Below are positions 54,768 through 64,000 of a stretch of DNA of 64,000 bases, in pieces. Position numbers and translations under genes: made by a program. Source of the DNA: Chitinophagaceae bacterium. GTDB taxonomy: Bacteria; Bacteroidota; Bacteroidia; Chitinophagales; Chitinophagaceae. Each line of letters starts with the position of its first letter. Positions within the stretch are counted from its first letter, which is position 1. The stretch covers positions 1 through 64,000 of the forward strand of contig CANHCY010000009.1 in NCBI GenBank assembly GCA_947459295.1. Reading direction: 5' to 3'. Under the pieces are notes generated by a model that did not search any database, was not told where the DNA came from, and was given only the letters and a program-made list of their open reading frames with translations.

Positions 54768-56663
54768 CTAATTTTTTATAAATGGTAATTTAATCACAGA
54801 AGGATATTGTTTTGAATGGTGAATTTTATTTTCCACTGCAATACCTTTTGATTCATCATAATTATTACCACCTGTGTTAAGGTTACGATCAAATCTAGGG
54901 AAATTACTACTAGATACTTCGATGCGAATTTTATGCCCTGCTGCAAAATAATTGCTTGTCACCATCGGCGTTATATCTACCTTATATACTTTGCCTTTTT
55001 CCATAAATACTTCTTTATCGTAACCCTCTCTATAACGAAGTCGCTGAATGGTTTCATCTAAATTATAGGCCTTACCATCAGGGTATACATCAATTAATTT
55101 AATGGTTACATCGGTATCTGGTCCTGTCGAAGAAACAAAAAGCGTAGACTCAATGAAGCCTGTAATTTCAACACCCTCTTTTAATTCATCAGAAGTGTAT
55201 ACCAAAATATCATTTCTTAATTCCATTTGTGATTGATCAAAGCTCCCACCTTGCACCGCATTGCCTGTGCAGCAAACATTGCCACCATATGAACTTACCG
55301 GATTCATTGGATCATAGGTAAAAGCGTCAGGCATGTCTTTATTAGGCACTGTTAATGTTAAAGCACCATCACCATTTCGGGTATTGGCTTTACCTGCACT
55401 TGATAAATAAAAACTTTTTATGTCCGTGTTAGGTAATGGAAAACTTTCTGCTTGTTGCCATTTGTTTGCACCCATTGTGTAGTAACGAACGCGTGGCTGC
55501 GTGCTTTTAAAATTGTTTTGCGCACCTTTTAATAGCATATCAAACCAACCCCATGTTAATTCATCGTAGTTTAACCTGGCATCGCCTACACTTCTTTCAC
55601 CAACAATTGTATTTTCTGTTGCACGCTTGTACGAACAATGTAATACAGGCGCAATGACTAGGTATTGATTATCAGCTACCGATTTTGATTTTGCCGAATT
55701 TCTTACATGATTGAAGAGTGCAATATTGGGTGCCGATGAAACATCGTACCAACTTACAAACCAGTAGGCAGGAACTTCTAAAGGCATATTGTCGTGATAA
55801 AGTCCACCATTAAACCAAGCTGGATCGTTGGGTTTTCTTACGGCCATTTTTTCGTAAATGCCATTTGCTCCTTGTGCATTTTTGATGATATCTACAACAG
55901 GTAAATGTTTTAATCCTTGTGCCCAATCTACTTTTGGCATTTCAGGCGCCATGTCATAAAACTTTTGAATCCGTTGCAAATCTTTTTGTTGAATACCTGC
56001 TGGAAGCCTTGGTGCCATTAGATCGTGCTGGGTACCATATAGCCAAGGGGTAAATAACATTTGTTGTGCACCACCTCTATACCAGTTACCCTGCTCCATA
56101 AATTTACCTACTTTACCCACGCCTGCTCCAAAACCTTGTGCTACCATCCCTGCTAGTGCAGGATGATTTTGAGAAGCTACCGCCATCTGCCATTCTGCAG
56201 TAGAAGAACAACCAATTAATCCAACTTTACCGTTGCTCCATGTTTGTTTACTCATCCATTCAAGCGCGTCATATCCATCGGTGATGGGTGTGCCTAAAAT
56301 ATCCCATTCGCCTTCAGAAAAAAATCGACCACGCTCGTTTTGAACTACATAAATGTAACCTCTACTCACTGCTTGGTAAGCGTCTTCTAAAGTGCGGGTT
56401 GTCATTTTTCCATCTACCCATGTATTAAAATTATAGGGCGTTCTAGAAAAAACAATCGGGTATTTACCATCACCTTTTGGACGGTAAATATCAGTAGCCA
56501 ACCTAATACCATCACGCATGGGCATCATTACTTTTTGATCAATCACTGCAATCGAATCTAGTTTTCTATAAATGCTAGCAGTGTCCTGCGCAGAACTAGT
56601 TATTGTAATTGCAATGAAGGCAAAGAGGCCAATAGCGAGTAGTAATGTTTTATTGAAGCGCAT
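54768..56663 (-). CDS. CocE/NonD-family secreted hydrolase
   Basis: This is a secreted alpha/beta hydrolase of about 631 residues. The ORF track starts at 56783, but the signal peptide begins at the ATG at 56663 ([16 protein letters not shown]...SAQ), so I use that start. The catalytic domain has [29 protein letters not shown] and the nucleophile region [13 protein letters not shown], where a Ser replaces the more usual GxSYxG context. The C-terminal part (about 430-625) is the X-Pro dipeptidyl-peptidase-like beta domain ([38 protein letters not shown]). Family members cleave ester or amide bonds of varied substrates, including acylases. The natural substrate here is unknown. Confidence 0.9.
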   Translation of the reverse strand: MRFNKTLLLAIGLFAFIAITITSSAQDTASIYRKLDSIAVIDQKVMMPMRDGIRLATDIYRPKGDGKYPIVFSRTPYNFNTWVDGKMTTRTLEDAYQAVSRGYIYVVQNERGRFFSEGEWDILGTPITDGYDALEWMSKQTWSNGKVGLIGCSSTAEWQMAVASQNHPALAGMVAQGFGAGVGKVGKFMEQGNWYRGGAQQMLFTPWLYGTQHDLMAPRLPAGIQQKDLQRIQKFYDMAPEMPKVDWAQGLKHLPVVDIIKNAQGANGIYEKMAVRKPNDPAWFNGGLYHDNMPLEVPAYWFVSWYDVSSAPNIALFNHVRNSAKSKSVADNQYLVIAPVLHCSYKRATENTIVGERSVGDARLNYDELTWGWFDMLLKGAQNNFKSTQPRVRYYTMGANKWQQAESFPLPNTDIKSFYLSSAGKANTRNGDGALTLTVPNKDMPDAFTYDPMNPVSSYGGNVCCTGNAVQGGSFDQSQMELRNDILVYTSDELKEGVEITGFIESTLFVSSTGPDTDVTIKLIDVYPDGKAYNLDETIQRLRYREGYDKEVFMEKGKVYKVDITPMVTSNYFAAGHKIRIEVSSSNFPRFDRNLNTGGNNYDESKGIAVENKIHHSKQYPSVIKLPFIKN

Positions 56664-56809
56664 GATATTTGTTTTTATCCTTAAATATACGATTCTAGTA
56701 TTATAAAAATGCATCGTTAGTAACCCAATTAAAGATTCCAAAAAAAATATGGGATACCTATATTGCCGGTGCCAAATGAACAATTGATACCTGCAGTTGT
56801 TTTAAGTAT

Positions 56810-57187
56810 ATGATGAAAGAAAACGCCCTCAATGTTTTTAACGAGCCTTTAATTGTTTGTGGGACAAGCCCCATGACAGGTGCATACAGAGATGGATGTT
56901 GTAACACAGGCGTAAATGACAGGGGAACACATACCGTTTGTGCAGTGGTCACCAACGCGTTTTTACAATATTCAAAAAGTAAAGGAAACGATCTTACTGC
57001 TGATTATCCACCAAGTGGCTTTAAAGGACTTATAGAAGGCGACAAATGGTGCTTATGTGTATCGAGATGGATAGAGGCTTATGAAGCAAATGTGGCGCCA
57101 CCAATTATTTTAAAAGCAACCCATCTTAAAACCTTGGCATACATTTCTTTAGAAGAATTAATGAAGTTTGAATACAAGGCTGAGTAA
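56810..57187 (+). CDS. DUF2237 family protein
   Basis: This 125-residue cytoplasmic protein matches DUF2237. The features are NVFNEPLIVCGTSPMTGAYRDGCCNTG, DRGTHTVCAVVTNAFL, KSKGNDLT and GLIEGDKWCLCVSRWIEA. Several conserved cysteines suggest a metal- or thiol-related role, but the family has no established function. Two ATG codons in tandem at 56810 and 56813 are equivalent start choices. It opens a same-strand run of five small genes. Confidence 0.88.
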   Translation: MMKENALNVFNEPLIVCGTSPMTGAYRDGCCNTGVNDRGTHTVCAVVTNAFLQYSKSKGNDLTADYPPSGFKGLIEGDKWCLCVSRWIEAYEANVAPPIILKATHLKTLAYISLEELMKFEYKAE

Positions 57188-57218
57188 AGCAGGCACAACC
57201 ATTTTCTCAATACAGGAT

Positions 57219-57833
57219 ATGAACGAAGAAGTAATTATCAACAACATTAGCTACAGTTTAGAAGACTTAGAAAAGGATTGTTGGCTGCGTCTGGTAAATG
57301 GTGCTATCAAAAGTAGAGACCCGTTTCATACACCATGCGTTGCCACAATTGATAGTGGAGAGGTGAACATGCGAACCGTTGTATTGCGTAAAGCCTTACC
57401 AACATTTAGAGAGCTTTGCTTTCACACTGATACGAGAAGTAAAAAATGGAAAGAGTTAACCATTAATAATTCTATTAGCGCCCTTTTTTACGACGCATCT
57501 TCGCGCATACAGTTAAGGATAAAAGGTAAAGCACTTCTGCATTTCAATAATGATATTACAGCAGAAGCCTGGACAAAAACGGCGCTATCTAGCAGAAGAT
57601 GTTATTTAACAAATGAAAGCCCTTCCAGTTTTTCGTCAATTCCTACCAGTGGGTTAACTGAAAAAATTGAGCAAGAAAATTTTACGCTGGAAGAAAGTGA
57701 AGTTGGGAAGGAGCATTTTGGTATTGTTGCTATACAGGTACAATCTATCGAATGGCTTTGGTTACACCATGCTGGCCACCGCCGGGCTTTCTTTGATTAC
57801 GCGCTAGATAATTATAGTTGGATGATACCATAG
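57219..57833 (+). CDS. Pyridoxamine 5'-phosphate oxidase-like FMN-binding protein
   Basis: This cytoplasmic split-barrel protein of 204 residues resembles pyridoxamine-phosphate oxidases. The ORF-track start is a TTG at 57168 inside the preceding gene; the ATG at 57219 is preferred because it lies outside the overlap. Family features are [41 protein letters not shown] and [14 protein letters not shown]. The C-terminal signature of true PdxH is not obvious, and the typical RxxK region is altered, so it is probably one of the many PNPOx-like flavin or heme proteins and not vitamin B6 synthesis itself. Confidence 0.85.
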   Translation: MNEEVIINNISYSLEDLEKDCWLRLVNGAIKSRDPFHTPCVATIDSGEVNMRTVVLRKALPTFRELCFHTDTRSKKWKELTINNSISALFYDASSRIQLRIKGKALLHFNNDITAEAWTKTALSSRRCYLTNESPSSFSSIPTSGLTEKIEQENFTLEESEVGKEHFGIVAIQVQSIEWLWLHHAGHRRAFFDYALDNYSWMIP

Positions 57834-57870
57834 TAGTTATATTTACTTAACAAGAAAAAAATCATCAACC

Positions 57871-58107
57871 ATGTGGCAAGAAACAAACAATCAACTCAAA
57901 TGCAGTTTTAAGTTTAAGAATTTTATAGATGCTTTTGCGTTTATGACAAAAGTGGCTTTTGCGGCTGAAAAACTCAACCATCACCCCAATTGGAGTAATG
58001 TGTACAATCAAGTGGACATTGTTCTCACTACGCATGATGCAGGTAATACGGTTACCGAAAAAGATTGGCAACTTGCCAAAAAAATTGATGAAATTTATGG
58101 TAACTAA
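57871..58107 (+). CDS. Pterin-4a-carbinolamine dehydratase (PCD/DCoH family)
   Basis: This 78-residue protein is a short form of 4a-hydroxytetrahydrobiopterin dehydratase, which regenerates the pterin cofactor used by aromatic amino-acid hydroxylases. The diagnostic stretch EKLNHHPNW...VDIVLTTHD contains the His-His-Pro and the distal histidine. The sequence begins close to the motif and lacks part of the longer N-terminus found in typical PCD proteins of about 95-110 residues. No phenylalanine hydroxylase is in the window, so it may serve another pterin- or molybdopterin-related role. Confidence 0.9.
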   Translation: MWQETNNQLKCSFKFKNFIDAFAFMTKVAFAAEKLNHHPNWSNVYNQVDIVLTTHDAGNTVTEKDWQLAKKIDEIYGN

Positions 58108-58117
58108 AATACCTTTT

Positions 58118-58525
58118 ATGCCATTCTCTAAATTACTCCTAAGTTATATACTTACGTTTGTTGTTTTTTTTATAATTGATATGACCTGGCTCGGATTTAT
58201 AGCTAAAGATCTTTACCGAAAATATCTTGGTGGATTTTTATCAGATCAAGTAAACTGGACAGCAGCATTTATTTTTTACTTCTTATTTATAGTAGGTGTT
58301 TTTATATTCACCATTATGCCAGCTGTAGAAAAAAATTCATTGACATCCGCAATTACGCTGGGTGCACTATTTGGCTTTTTTACCTATGCTACCTATGATT
58401 TAACCAATTTGGCAACTTTAAAGGGATGGCCTTTAAATATTGTATTTATTGATATTATTTGGGGAACTGTTTTAACTGCAATTGTGAGTACAGCTGGTTT
58501 TTATATTGTAAAATATTTCCAATAA
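58118..58525 (+). CDS. DUF2177 family membrane protein
   Basis: This 135-residue integral membrane protein matches DUF2177. The track ORF at 57959 extends into an overlapping frame of the dehydratase gene; the ATG at 58118 ([12 protein letters not shown]) starts the conserved part, and the ATG at 58097 is an alternative. Four hydrophobic segments occur, with the family features [18 protein letters not shown] and [21 protein letters not shown]. The family is uncharacterised. The next gene encodes DUF1295, a family often seen near DUF2177 in oxidative-stress and membrane-lipid gene clusters. Confidence 0.88.
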   Translation: MPFSKLLLSYILTFVVFFIIDMTWLGFIAKDLYRKYLGGFLSDQVNWTAAFIFYFLFIVGVFIFTIMPAVEKNSLTSAITLGALFGFFTYATYDLTNLATLKGWPLNIVFIDIIWGTVLTAIVSTAGFYIVKYFQ

Positions 58526-58526
58526 A

Positions 58527-59294
58527 ATGCTGGTTACTATTTTTCAAATAGGGTTATTTATTTTTTGCTATGTGAGTGTTTGGTTTGTTATTTCTTTACT
58601 CATAAAAAGAAATGATATTGCTGATATAGCTTGGGGGCTGGGGTTTATAAGTGTTGTAATATTTTTATTTATAACACAAGCTCAAACATTACAATCAAGC
58701 ATTGTTTACTTACTTACTATTATTTGGGGCATTCGTTTAGCTATTCATATTGGTGTAAGAACCAAGGGTAAGCCCGAAGATTTTAGGTATAAAAAATGGA
58801 GAGACGAGTGGGGCAAGTATTTTGTGCTTCGGTCTTATTTGCAAGTATATTTATTGCAAGGTTTTTTTATGTGGATTATTAGCGTGCCTATAATAGTGGT
58901 ATCGATGGCCAAAAATCAACCAATCAGTCCATTTATGTTTGTTGGATTAATTATTTGGCTAATTGGATTTGCATTTGAATCGATTGGCGATTATCAGTTA
59001 ATGCAATTTATAAAGCATAAGCAAAACAAATCTGATATCATGCAAACAGGTTTGTGGAAATATACCCGTCATCCAAATTATTTTGGTGAGGTTTTAGTGT
59101 GGTGGGGAATTTTTATAATGGTATTACCACTGCAGTATGGAATCTGGGCCATTATTAGTCCAATTACTATTAGCTTTTTACTACTTTATGTATCTGGCAT
59201 ACCTATGCTTGAAGCAAAGTACAAGGACCATCAAGCATTTCAAGACTACAAAAAAAGAACGAGTGCTTTTTTCCCGATGGTTCCTAAAGTCTAA
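58527..59294 (+). CDS. DUF1295 / steroid 5-alpha-reductase-like membrane protein
   Basis: This 255-residue membrane protein has about six or seven hydrophobic segments and the C-terminal family hallmark [23 protein letters not shown], shared with isoprenylcysteine methyltransferases and steroid reductases of the same superfamily. Other features are [21 protein letters not shown] and [25 protein letters not shown]. The enzymatic role is not established; a reductase acting on an isoprenoid or lipid is the usual suggestion. It starts 1 base after DUF2177 and its last 11 bases overlap the opposing TonB receptor gene. Confidence 0.93.
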   Translation: MLVTIFQIGLFIFCYVSVWFVISLLIKRNDIADIAWGLGFISVVIFLFITQAQTLQSSIVYLLTIIWGIRLAIHIGVRTKGKPEDFRYKKWRDEWGKYFVLRSYLQVYLLQGFFMWIISVPIIVVSMAKNQPISPFMFVGLIIWLIGFAFESIGDYQLMQFIKHKQNKSDIMQTGLWKYTRHPNYFGEVLVWWGIFIMVLPLQYGIWAIISPITISFLLLYVSGIPMLEAKYKDHQAFQDYKKRTSAFFPMVPKV

Positions 59295-61446
59295 TTTTTA
59301 ATCCTCCGTTTACTACAAAACCTTCTACGGGGGCATAGATATCTTTGAATACAGGATTGAAAATACTACCTGTAAAAATATTATCAAACCTTGATTGTCT
59401 GGTATTTGTGAAGTTTTCAAAATTGATAAAGAGTGACCATTTCTCCCAAAGTTTTTCTGCCATAAATCCAGTGATCCAGTAGGACTTTCCGAAGCTGCCA
59501 TCACTTAACCCTTGTTTTCCTATATAGTATGCTTCTAGGCCTAATTTGAGTTTGTCCTCTATTTCATACATCAAAACATTATTAAGTCGATGGCGCGCAG
59601 TGAGGGGTAGTAATTGTTTTGAATTTTTAAAATGAGTGTTAGCATCTGTATACGTATACCCAATAAATAATTTGAAATCTTGATAGGTCAATTTAAGATT
59701 CGTTTCCATGCCTTTTGTATCTAAATATCCATCTGCATTTTTAAATTCCAGTTTATTGGATGCTGTATTATTATGTACTAAGGGACGATCTAGTTTAGTA
59801 TAGAAAAAGAGTTGATTAAAGCTTATTCCTAAATCCCCAATGGAGGTTTTATAATTGATATCCCAGTTTACGCCCTTAGATCTTTCATTTCTTGAATTGA
59901 TTACATCAATGGGTAGTATATTTCTAAATTGTCTTCGCTCTGCTTCTTCTGTAAAAATGGTAGGGGTTTTGTATCCAAACCCACCTCCAATTCGAGTAGT
60001 AAAATGTGGACTAAGCTTAAACATAGTAGCAACTCGCGGTAATAGTTCAAATCCAAATTCATTCACATGATCTCCTCTTAGTCCTGTTTCTATAACTACT
60101 TTTTCATTAATTGACCATGCGTTTTGGATAAATAAACCGACTGTATTATACCGGTAATCAATTTTATCTTGGTTGATAATAAATGGCTTTTCTGCTATAT
60201 TTTCTGTAATTAAGTTTGTTCCAATCACCCAATCTGAATGAAGTCCTTTTTTATTCCATGACAGCTCCGTAAAAGAAGATTGCTGGAGCGCATCAAATAT
60301 ATAATCAGGAGTTGACAAGATTCTACTAAATCTACTGTAACTGTTTTTGAATTGTAAGGTTGCGTTTTCTGTTAACCGATTTACTATTCCAAACTGAGTG
60401 GTAATTCTATCAGTATTATTTTTTTCAAAAAATCCTTTGATACCGTTATTGATATATTGCATGCTTCCACCAATTCTATTTTCAGTCATGTATGAGATTC
60501 CAAAATCGGTGGTTGTTTTATTGCCATACAAAAAAATACGTGGATTAATCGTGTATCGCTGAAACTTAGGAATCGCCGTCAATCCAATAGAAGCGGGATC
60601 AAATGCACTATTACTATTTCTGGATGCAAAAACTGTAATGCCAACTTTATCATTTTTTTGACTATAAAAACTACTAACGTCCAATCCGCCAGCAGAAGTT
60701 GCATTTGATAGAAAATCTAAAATACGTTCGTTTGTAGGCGTTTTAGAAACAAGATTTACAATACCTGCTATTGCTCCTCCGCCAAAAAGTGTAGAGGAAG
60801 CGCCTTTAATTACTTCAACCTGTTTAAGGTCTAATGGTGCAATTTGTAAGAGCGAAAGGCTTCCTGAAAAACCGGAGTACATGGGATACCCATCTCTTAA
60901 TATTTGCGTGTATCTTCCATCTAAACCCTGAATTCGAATACCTGCATTAAACGAAGTAGCTGATGTTTGTTGAGTTTGAATGCCTGTACTTTCATTCAAC
61001 ATCATTCTGATGTCTCCGGGTTTCATATTTCCTTTTTCCGTAAGCTCTTCTCCGGAAATAACTTCGGTTCTGGTGGGTGTATTTGCAATTGTTCTGCTAA
61101 TGCGCGTTGCAGTTACAACAACCTCTTCTTGCTCTTCTTCGTTTTCTTCGAGAAACACTTCAAAAATTCTATCTGGTGTTTGTGGTGCTGTTATGGTTAT
61201 TTCCTTTTCAGCAAAACCCACATAGGAAATGACGATAGCATAACTTCCTTCTACAATTTGTTTGAATACTACAGAACCTGAACTATCAGCGATAGCTGTT
61301 TTATTGAGTGCTATCATTTTTACAGTAGCCCCTGTAAGCGGCTCTTTAGTTTCCGCATTTTTGATATTTAATTTTAAATTAGATTGGGCATGTATATAAG
61401 AAAAGGAAAAAAGAAGCGTAAAGCAAAACCAGATTAGTGATTTCAT
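59284..61446 (-). CDS. TonB-dependent receptor with carboxypeptidase-like N-terminal domain
   Basis: This 720-residue outer-membrane receptor has a signal peptide (1-20, ending in IHAQ) and a carboxypeptidase-regulatory-like domain (about 22-105, [27 protein letters not shown]). A Glu-rich linker (EENEEEQEE) precedes the plug (about 110-235, [75 protein letters not shown]). The pattern is that of colicin-I/siderophore-type receptors, not SusC. The barrel ends LKIRL. The ligand is unknown, and no iron-uptake genes are adjacent. A small membrane exporter precedes it by 11 bases in the same orientation. Confidence 0.92.
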   Translation of the reverse strand: MKSLIWFCFTLLFSFSYIHAQSNLKLNIKNAETKEPLTGATVKMIALNKTAIADSSGSVVFKQIVEGSYAIVISYVGFAEKEITITAPQTPDRIFEVFLEENEEEQEEVVVTATRISRTIANTPTRTEVISGEELTEKGNMKPGDIRMMLNESTGIQTQQTSATSFNAGIRIQGLDGRYTQILRDGYPMYSGFSGSLSLLQIAPLDLKQVEVIKGASSTLFGGGAIAGIVNLVSKTPTNERILDFLSNATSAGGLDVSSFYSQKNDKVGITVFASRNSNSAFDPASIGLTAIPKFQRYTINPRIFLYGNKTTTDFGISYMTENRIGGSMQYINNGIKGFFEKNNTDRITTQFGIVNRLTENATLQFKNSYSRFSRILSTPDYIFDALQQSSFTELSWNKKGLHSDWVIGTNLITENIAEKPFIINQDKIDYRYNTVGLFIQNAWSINEKVVIETGLRGDHVNEFGFELLPRVATMFKLSPHFTTRIGGGFGYKTPTIFTEEAERRQFRNILPIDVINSRNERSKGVNWDINYKTSIGDLGISFNQLFFYTKLDRPLVHNNTASNKLEFKNADGYLDTKGMETNLKLTYQDFKLFIGYTYTDANTHFKNSKQLLPLTARHRLNNVLMYEIEDKLKLGLEAYYIGKQGLSDGSFGKSYWITGFMAEKLWEKWSLFINFENFTNTRQSRFDNIFTGSIFNPVFKDIYAPVEGFVVNGGLKIRL

Positions 61447-61457
61447 TCAATCAAGTT

Positions 61458-61886
61458 TTAAATCAATTGTAAACTAAAATATCCAATCGCTGTAAATATT
61501 GCACAGCGTAATAAAACGCCTAAACTGCACCAAAATACCATTTTGTTTGTTGGTACATTAAAACCAACACCGATACCAATACTTATTGGAGCTCCAACGC
61601 TCATCGTTCCCAATAAACCTAATCCGATGACACCATATTTCTCCCAAATTTTTAAGACAAATCCCGGTTCTTTAGCAACTTTATTAGCTTTCTGCTTTCT
61701 AAACTTACTCAGCCACTTTTTTATGATGTCACCAAGGTATGCAGCTACAAATACACCCATTAAACCGCCAAGTAGACTATAAGAGAAAATTTCTAACGGA
61801 TGAAGTTTAAAAGCAAATCCAGCTGGGATTGCTGCATAAATTTCAAAAGTAGCTAGACCAATTACAGTAAGAATCTTGTATACCAT
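61458..61886 (-). CDS. Small multidrug-export family membrane protein
   Basis: This 142-residue membrane protein matches the small multi-drug export family. It has three or four hydrophobic segments, the family-like FEIYAAIPAGFAFKLHPLEIFSYSLLGGLMGVFVAAYLGD in the first half, a basic cytoplasmic loop (KWLSKFRKQKANKVAKEP) and KYGVIGLGLLGTMSVGAPISIGIGVGFN in the second. Drug export is the database name only; function is poorly known. It precedes the TonB receptor by 11 bases on the same strand, so the two may be co-transcribed. Confidence 0.85.
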   Translation of the reverse strand: MVYKILTVIGLATFEIYAAIPAGFAFKLHPLEIFSYSLLGGLMGVFVAAYLGDIIKKWLSKFRKQKANKVAKEPGFVLKIWEKYGVIGLGLLGTMSVGAPISIGIGVGFNVPTNKMVFWCSLGVLLRCAIFTAIGYFSLQLI

Positions 61887-61960
61887 TTCTTTGGCTAATT
61901 TATGCCTGGGCGCAAAGGTATCATTATGTACGATAAGTTTTATTCTTTTAATTGAGATAT

Positions 61961-62530
61961 CTAATTGATTCCAAATAATTGGTATTTCAAATTTGTATTT
62001 AGATTGCTGTAATCATTTGATGTAAAAACAATACCATATTCGCCAGAGGGAATATTGTCAATTTCGATAATAATATATTTTTCTTTATATTTTCTATATG
62101 TAAAAGGAACCTTAGGGATTTCATTATTTTTAGTTCTAAATGCAGATGAAGTACCAGTTTGAACGATCCTTTGATCCTTACGATTTTCGCTTTCAAAAGG
62201 AATAATTTTTACACTTTGTTCTGGATCTACCATTATTGCAGGTTCGTAAATGAATTTGATACTATTTGTATTAAATCTTACTGGTGATTTTGCCTCATTT
62301 ATGAAGAGACTTTGTTTTGTTCCTGCAACTAATAAACCAACATATGGAACGAATGTGCCAGCTTTTGTTTTCACTTTTGTAGATGCTTCCTTTTTTTCTA
62401 GAGCAACTAATTTATCATTAATAACTGCATAAATTGTATTCACAAAATCAGGCGCAGGTATATTTTCAATTTCTTGACTAAATGAATTGATAGATAAAAG
62501 TAATCCAACTAGACACAATGTAAATTTCAT
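61961..62530 (-). CDS. Secreted protein of unknown function
   Basis: This 189-residue protein has a signal peptide (1-19, ending in SFSQ) and no lipobox or membrane anchor. The mature part contains VINDKLVALEKKEASTKVKTKAGTFVPYVG in its N-terminal half, suggesting an exposed helix, and a predicted beta-rich C-terminal half with IIIEIDNIPSGEYGIVF. No family is recognised. It is single, with a 74-base gap to the small exporter gene downstream, and its promoter side faces the terminator and tRNA remnant at 62.6 kb, so it is the last gene on the conserved side of that boundary. Confidence 0.72.
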   Translation of the reverse strand: MKFTLCLVGLLLSINSFSQEIENIPAPDFVNTIYAVINDKLVALEKKEASTKVKTKAGTFVPYVGLLVAGTKQSLFINEAKSPVRFNTNSIKFIYEPAIMVDPEQSVKIIPFESENRKDQRIVQTGTSSAFRTKNNEIPKVPFTYRKYKEKYIIIEIDNIPSGEYGIVFTSNDYSNLNTNLKYQLFGIN

Positions 62531-62593
62531 ATTGCTGAATATTATAGCGAAAATATACTATATCAAGACTAATTTTTCATAAATAAAGCTTAA

Positions 62594-62636
62594 ATAAAAA
62601 GCCACTTACATTTATTTGTAGGTGGCTTTTTATTTT
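62594..62636. terminator. Strong hairpin terminator next to tRNA remnant
   Basis: AAAAAGCCACTTACA and TGTAGGTGGCTTTTT form a long stem (one G-T pair) around a 6-base loop, with A- and T-runs on either side. On the minus strand it sits just downstream of the tRNA 3' end, where the terminator of the original tRNA gene would be expected. Confidence 0.88.
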
Positions 62637-62642
62637 ATTAAG

Positions 62643-62684
62643 TGGGCCCACCAGGGCATGATCCTGGGACCCCCTGATTATGAG
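62643..62684 (-). other. 3' half of a CAT-anticodon tRNA; probable integration (att) remnant
   Basis: Read on the minus strand, the segment gives CTCATAA as an anticodon loop (anticodon CAT), TCAGG as the 3' anticodon-stem strand, GGGTC as the variable loop, CCAGG/CCTGG as a perfect T-stem, TGGGCCC as the 3' acceptor strand and A as the discriminator. The 5' half is absent: the bases before the loop (AAACC) cannot pair with TCAGG, and no GGGCCC acceptor strand is present to the right. The T-loop is ATCATGC in place of TTCRANY, so it is decayed. The tRNA identity (Met or Ile2) cannot be decided. A break exactly at the anticodon loop is typical of tyrosine-recombinase integration into tRNA genes. 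Confidence 0.75.
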
Positions 62685-62869
62685 GGTTTCTGGTGGTATT
62701 CTATACCTTTTCTTTTATTGATAATCAATAGGATACAAGATTGAAATAGATTTATATTTCTCATATTTCACCTCTTTTAACCTGTTTTTGATGAAAACTT
62801 TGCAGAGAACTTGGCAGGGAATACTTCCACCTTTAATTGGGTAAAATTGTAACTTGGTAAAAAAAGGAT

Positions 62870-63253
62870 ATGCAATACAAATTCATAGTTGAAATCGTAA
62901 ATAGTGACATGGACATCCTAAAGGAATCCAAAATTAAAGTTGAAGGGAAGTCTGAGTTGGACGCAAGGACGAAGTCTAAAAAATTGATTCTTAAAAAACA
63001 CCCTAAGTATGAGGAGGTGCAAATTCAATTAAGACCACCACTTACCAAGGAAGAAAAAAAGCAACTACCAATTCTACGAATTATCGATTATTTACAGAAG
63101 CAGATTTTACATACTAGGGACGCAAAAATTCATACAACTGCAACTCAAAAAAAATATGCTGAAAATAGACGTATTGCCTATAAGTTAGCGCTTCTTGAAT
63201 GTAGGAGAGGATTAAAAGAAGAAAAGAAACTCATTGGTAATAAAATAAAATAA
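62870..63253 (+). CDS. Lysine-rich hypothetical protein
   Basis: This 127-residue protein is strongly basic, with many lysines and arginines (RTKSKKLILKKHPKY, LTKEEKKQLP, LEEKK-type stretches), no signal peptide and no membrane segment. The first 55 residues look like a small beta-alpha-beta unit (QYKFIVEIVNSDMDILKES), the rest helical. No family is recognised; a nucleic-acid-binding role is possible from charge only. It is the first gene to the right of the tRNA remnant, and probably lies within the integrated element suggested there. Confidence 0.65.
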   Translation: MQYKFIVEIVNSDMDILKESKIKVEGKSELDARTKSKKLILKKHPKYEEVQIQLRPPLTKEEKKQLPILRIIDYLQKQILHTRDAKIHTTATQKKYAENRRIAYKLALLECRRGLKEEKKLIGNKIK

Positions 63254-63284
63254 GTTTTAGATTAGATTAGAAAAATAGAAAATC

Positions 63285-64000
63285 ATGAAAAAGAAAATCT
63301 TTAGCAATCTCAGATTTACAATGAAGAAAGGTTACTTTTTTCATTTATTTATTTTATTTAGTTTAAATGTTAATAGTCAATCTAATGAAACTTTTACAGA
63401 TATTGATGGCAATGTATACACTACAATAAAAGTTGGAAATCAAGTATGGGCTTTAGAAAATTTACGAGTAACAAAATTTAGAAATGGTGATCCTATTAAG
63501 ACTGTGGCACCTTCTCAATGGATTAAAGCCAATAATAGTTTATATTATAATTCAATTCCTGGCAACTTATATAATTGGTATGCCATATGTGACCCAAGAA
63601 ATATAGCACCTGTTGGCTGGCATGTTCCAACATTGAAAGAATGGGAAGAACTATTAAATACCATATCTAATGGGAATTATATTACTTCACGAGAAAACTA
63701 TAAGAAAAGTGAAAAAATAAGTTACGAGTTGGCGAAAAAATATAAAATGATTTATTATCAAACAACAAAAGAATACAGCCCAATTAAATTACCAAAGTTG
63801 GGGATTGGTATTAAAAACACAACCCCATTCAATCTATTTTTCGCAGGAAAAATAACAGAGGATGGAATTTATCAAACCGACTCTAGATACGATGTTGATT
63901 ATTGGACATCAACTGATTTAACATACATGTCTTTTAATCAACAAGCAAATTATCAATGGGAATATATTTCTGCATCCTCAAGAATTCCATACGAGGGTAA
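63285..64000 (+). CDS. FISUMP-domain protein, 3' end outside window
   Basis: Not in the ORF track because the frame runs off the right edge. An ATG at 63285 opens a frame without stops to base 64000; a second in-frame ATG at 63321 (MKKGYFFHLFILF) starts a signal peptide ending in NSQ and may be the real start. The mature part shows the Fibrobacter-succinogenes major paralogous (FISUMP) domain: FTDIDGNVYTTIKVGNQVWALENLRVTKF, YNWYAI and PVGWHVPTLKEWEEL. Such domains are common in surface proteins of Bacteroidota and Fibrobacteres, with unknown function. It follows the lysine-rich gene by 31 bases. Confidence 0.85.
   Translation, partial: MKKKIFSNLRFTMKKGYFFHLFILFSLNVNSQSNETFTDIDGNVYTTIKVGNQVWALENLRVTKFRNGDPIKTVAPSQWIKANNSLYYNSIPGNLYNWYAICDPRNIAPVGWHVPTLKEWEELLNTISNGNYITSRENYKKSEKISYELAKKYKMIYYQTTKEYSPIKLPKLGIGIKNTTPFNLFFAGKITEDGIYQTDSRYDVDYWTSTDLTYMSFNQQANYQWEYISASSRIPYEG

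Noticed and set aside
57959-58117. Long N-terminal extension of the DUF2177 ORF
   Set aside because: It overlaps the pterin dehydratase gene in another frame and is not membrane-like; the family sequence starts at 58118.
62640-62690. Complete tRNA gene
   Set aside because: Only the 3' half folds; there is no 5' acceptor strand, D-arm or pairing anticodon stem, and the T-loop is not canonical.
1-64000. CRISPR arrays, insertion sequences, rRNA genes or restriction/defence systems
   Set aside because: I saw no spaced repeat arrays, transposase or integrase motifs, rRNA sequence or recognised defence proteins in the window.

Overview
The window is a chromosomal segment of a Bacteroidota bacterium, most likely a member of the Chitinophagaceae or a close relative. 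The evidence is two SusC/SusD pairs, a type IX secretion (T9SS) cargo gene followed by a PorP/SprF gene, many TonB-dependent receptors, AT-rich DNA, and genes that start without clear Shine-Dalgarno sequences. The family-level placement is inference.

Layout. (1) 1-11.7 kb is a polysaccharide utilisation locus: a truncated sulfatase, a lipoprotein formylglycine-generating enzyme that would activate sulfatases, two GH29 alpha-L-fucosidases, a SusC/SusD pair, a strong terminator and an AraC regulator on the other strand. Together these suggest uptake and breakdown of a sulfated, fucose-containing glycan. (2) 11.9-16 kb holds a large secreted M43-type metalloprotease with a T9SS type-B sorting domain and its PorP/SprF partner. 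(3) 16-19.8 kb is a phosphate module: PiT transporter, PhoU-like DUF47 protein and a divergent phosphate-selective porin, with an 11-bp direct-repeat array between them that resembles a Pho box. (4) 19.8-26.9 kb has a giant DUF5107-TPR-GH16 fusion, three tandem paralogous membrane proteins that all begin MEVHH, and a PepSY protein. (5) 26.9-31.2 kb is hutI-hutU-hutG for histidine breakdown, without hutH. (6) 31.2-40.6 kb has a SulP anion transporter, a DinB/DUF1569 protein, a FecA-like receptor, an XRE regulator and a second SusC/SusD pair. (7) 40.7-46.1 kb has a TPR membrane protein, a histidine phosphatase, an M14 peptidase and a fasciclin protein. (8) 46.2-49 kb is a run of two tiny membrane-protein ORFs (59 and 31 codons, below the ORF-track cutoff), a polytopic membrane protein, a fatty-acid desaturase and a histone-deacetylase-family enzyme. 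(9) 49-62.5 kb has a heme-type TonB receptor, a beta-barrel porin, the threonine-to-glycine pair tdh-kbl, a CocE/NonD hydrolase, a run of five small genes (DUF2237, PNPOx-like, pterin dehydratase, DUF2177, DUF1295), another TonB receptor, a small exporter and an unknown secreted protein.

(10) At about 62.6 kb there is a terminator and then, on the minus strand, the 3' half of a CAT-anticodon tRNA with no 5' half. This looks like the footprint of tRNA-targeted integration. The two genes to its right (a lysine-rich unknown and a FISUMP-domain protein cut by the window edge) may therefore belong to an integrated element running off the right end.

Most of the window is ordinary Bacteroidota housekeeping and nutrient-acquisition content. 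The least explained parts are the tRNA remnant and what lies beyond it, the MEVHH paralogue triplet, the small-ORF/desaturase/deacetylase run, the DUF5107-TPR-GH16 fusion, and the phosphate-module repeat array.
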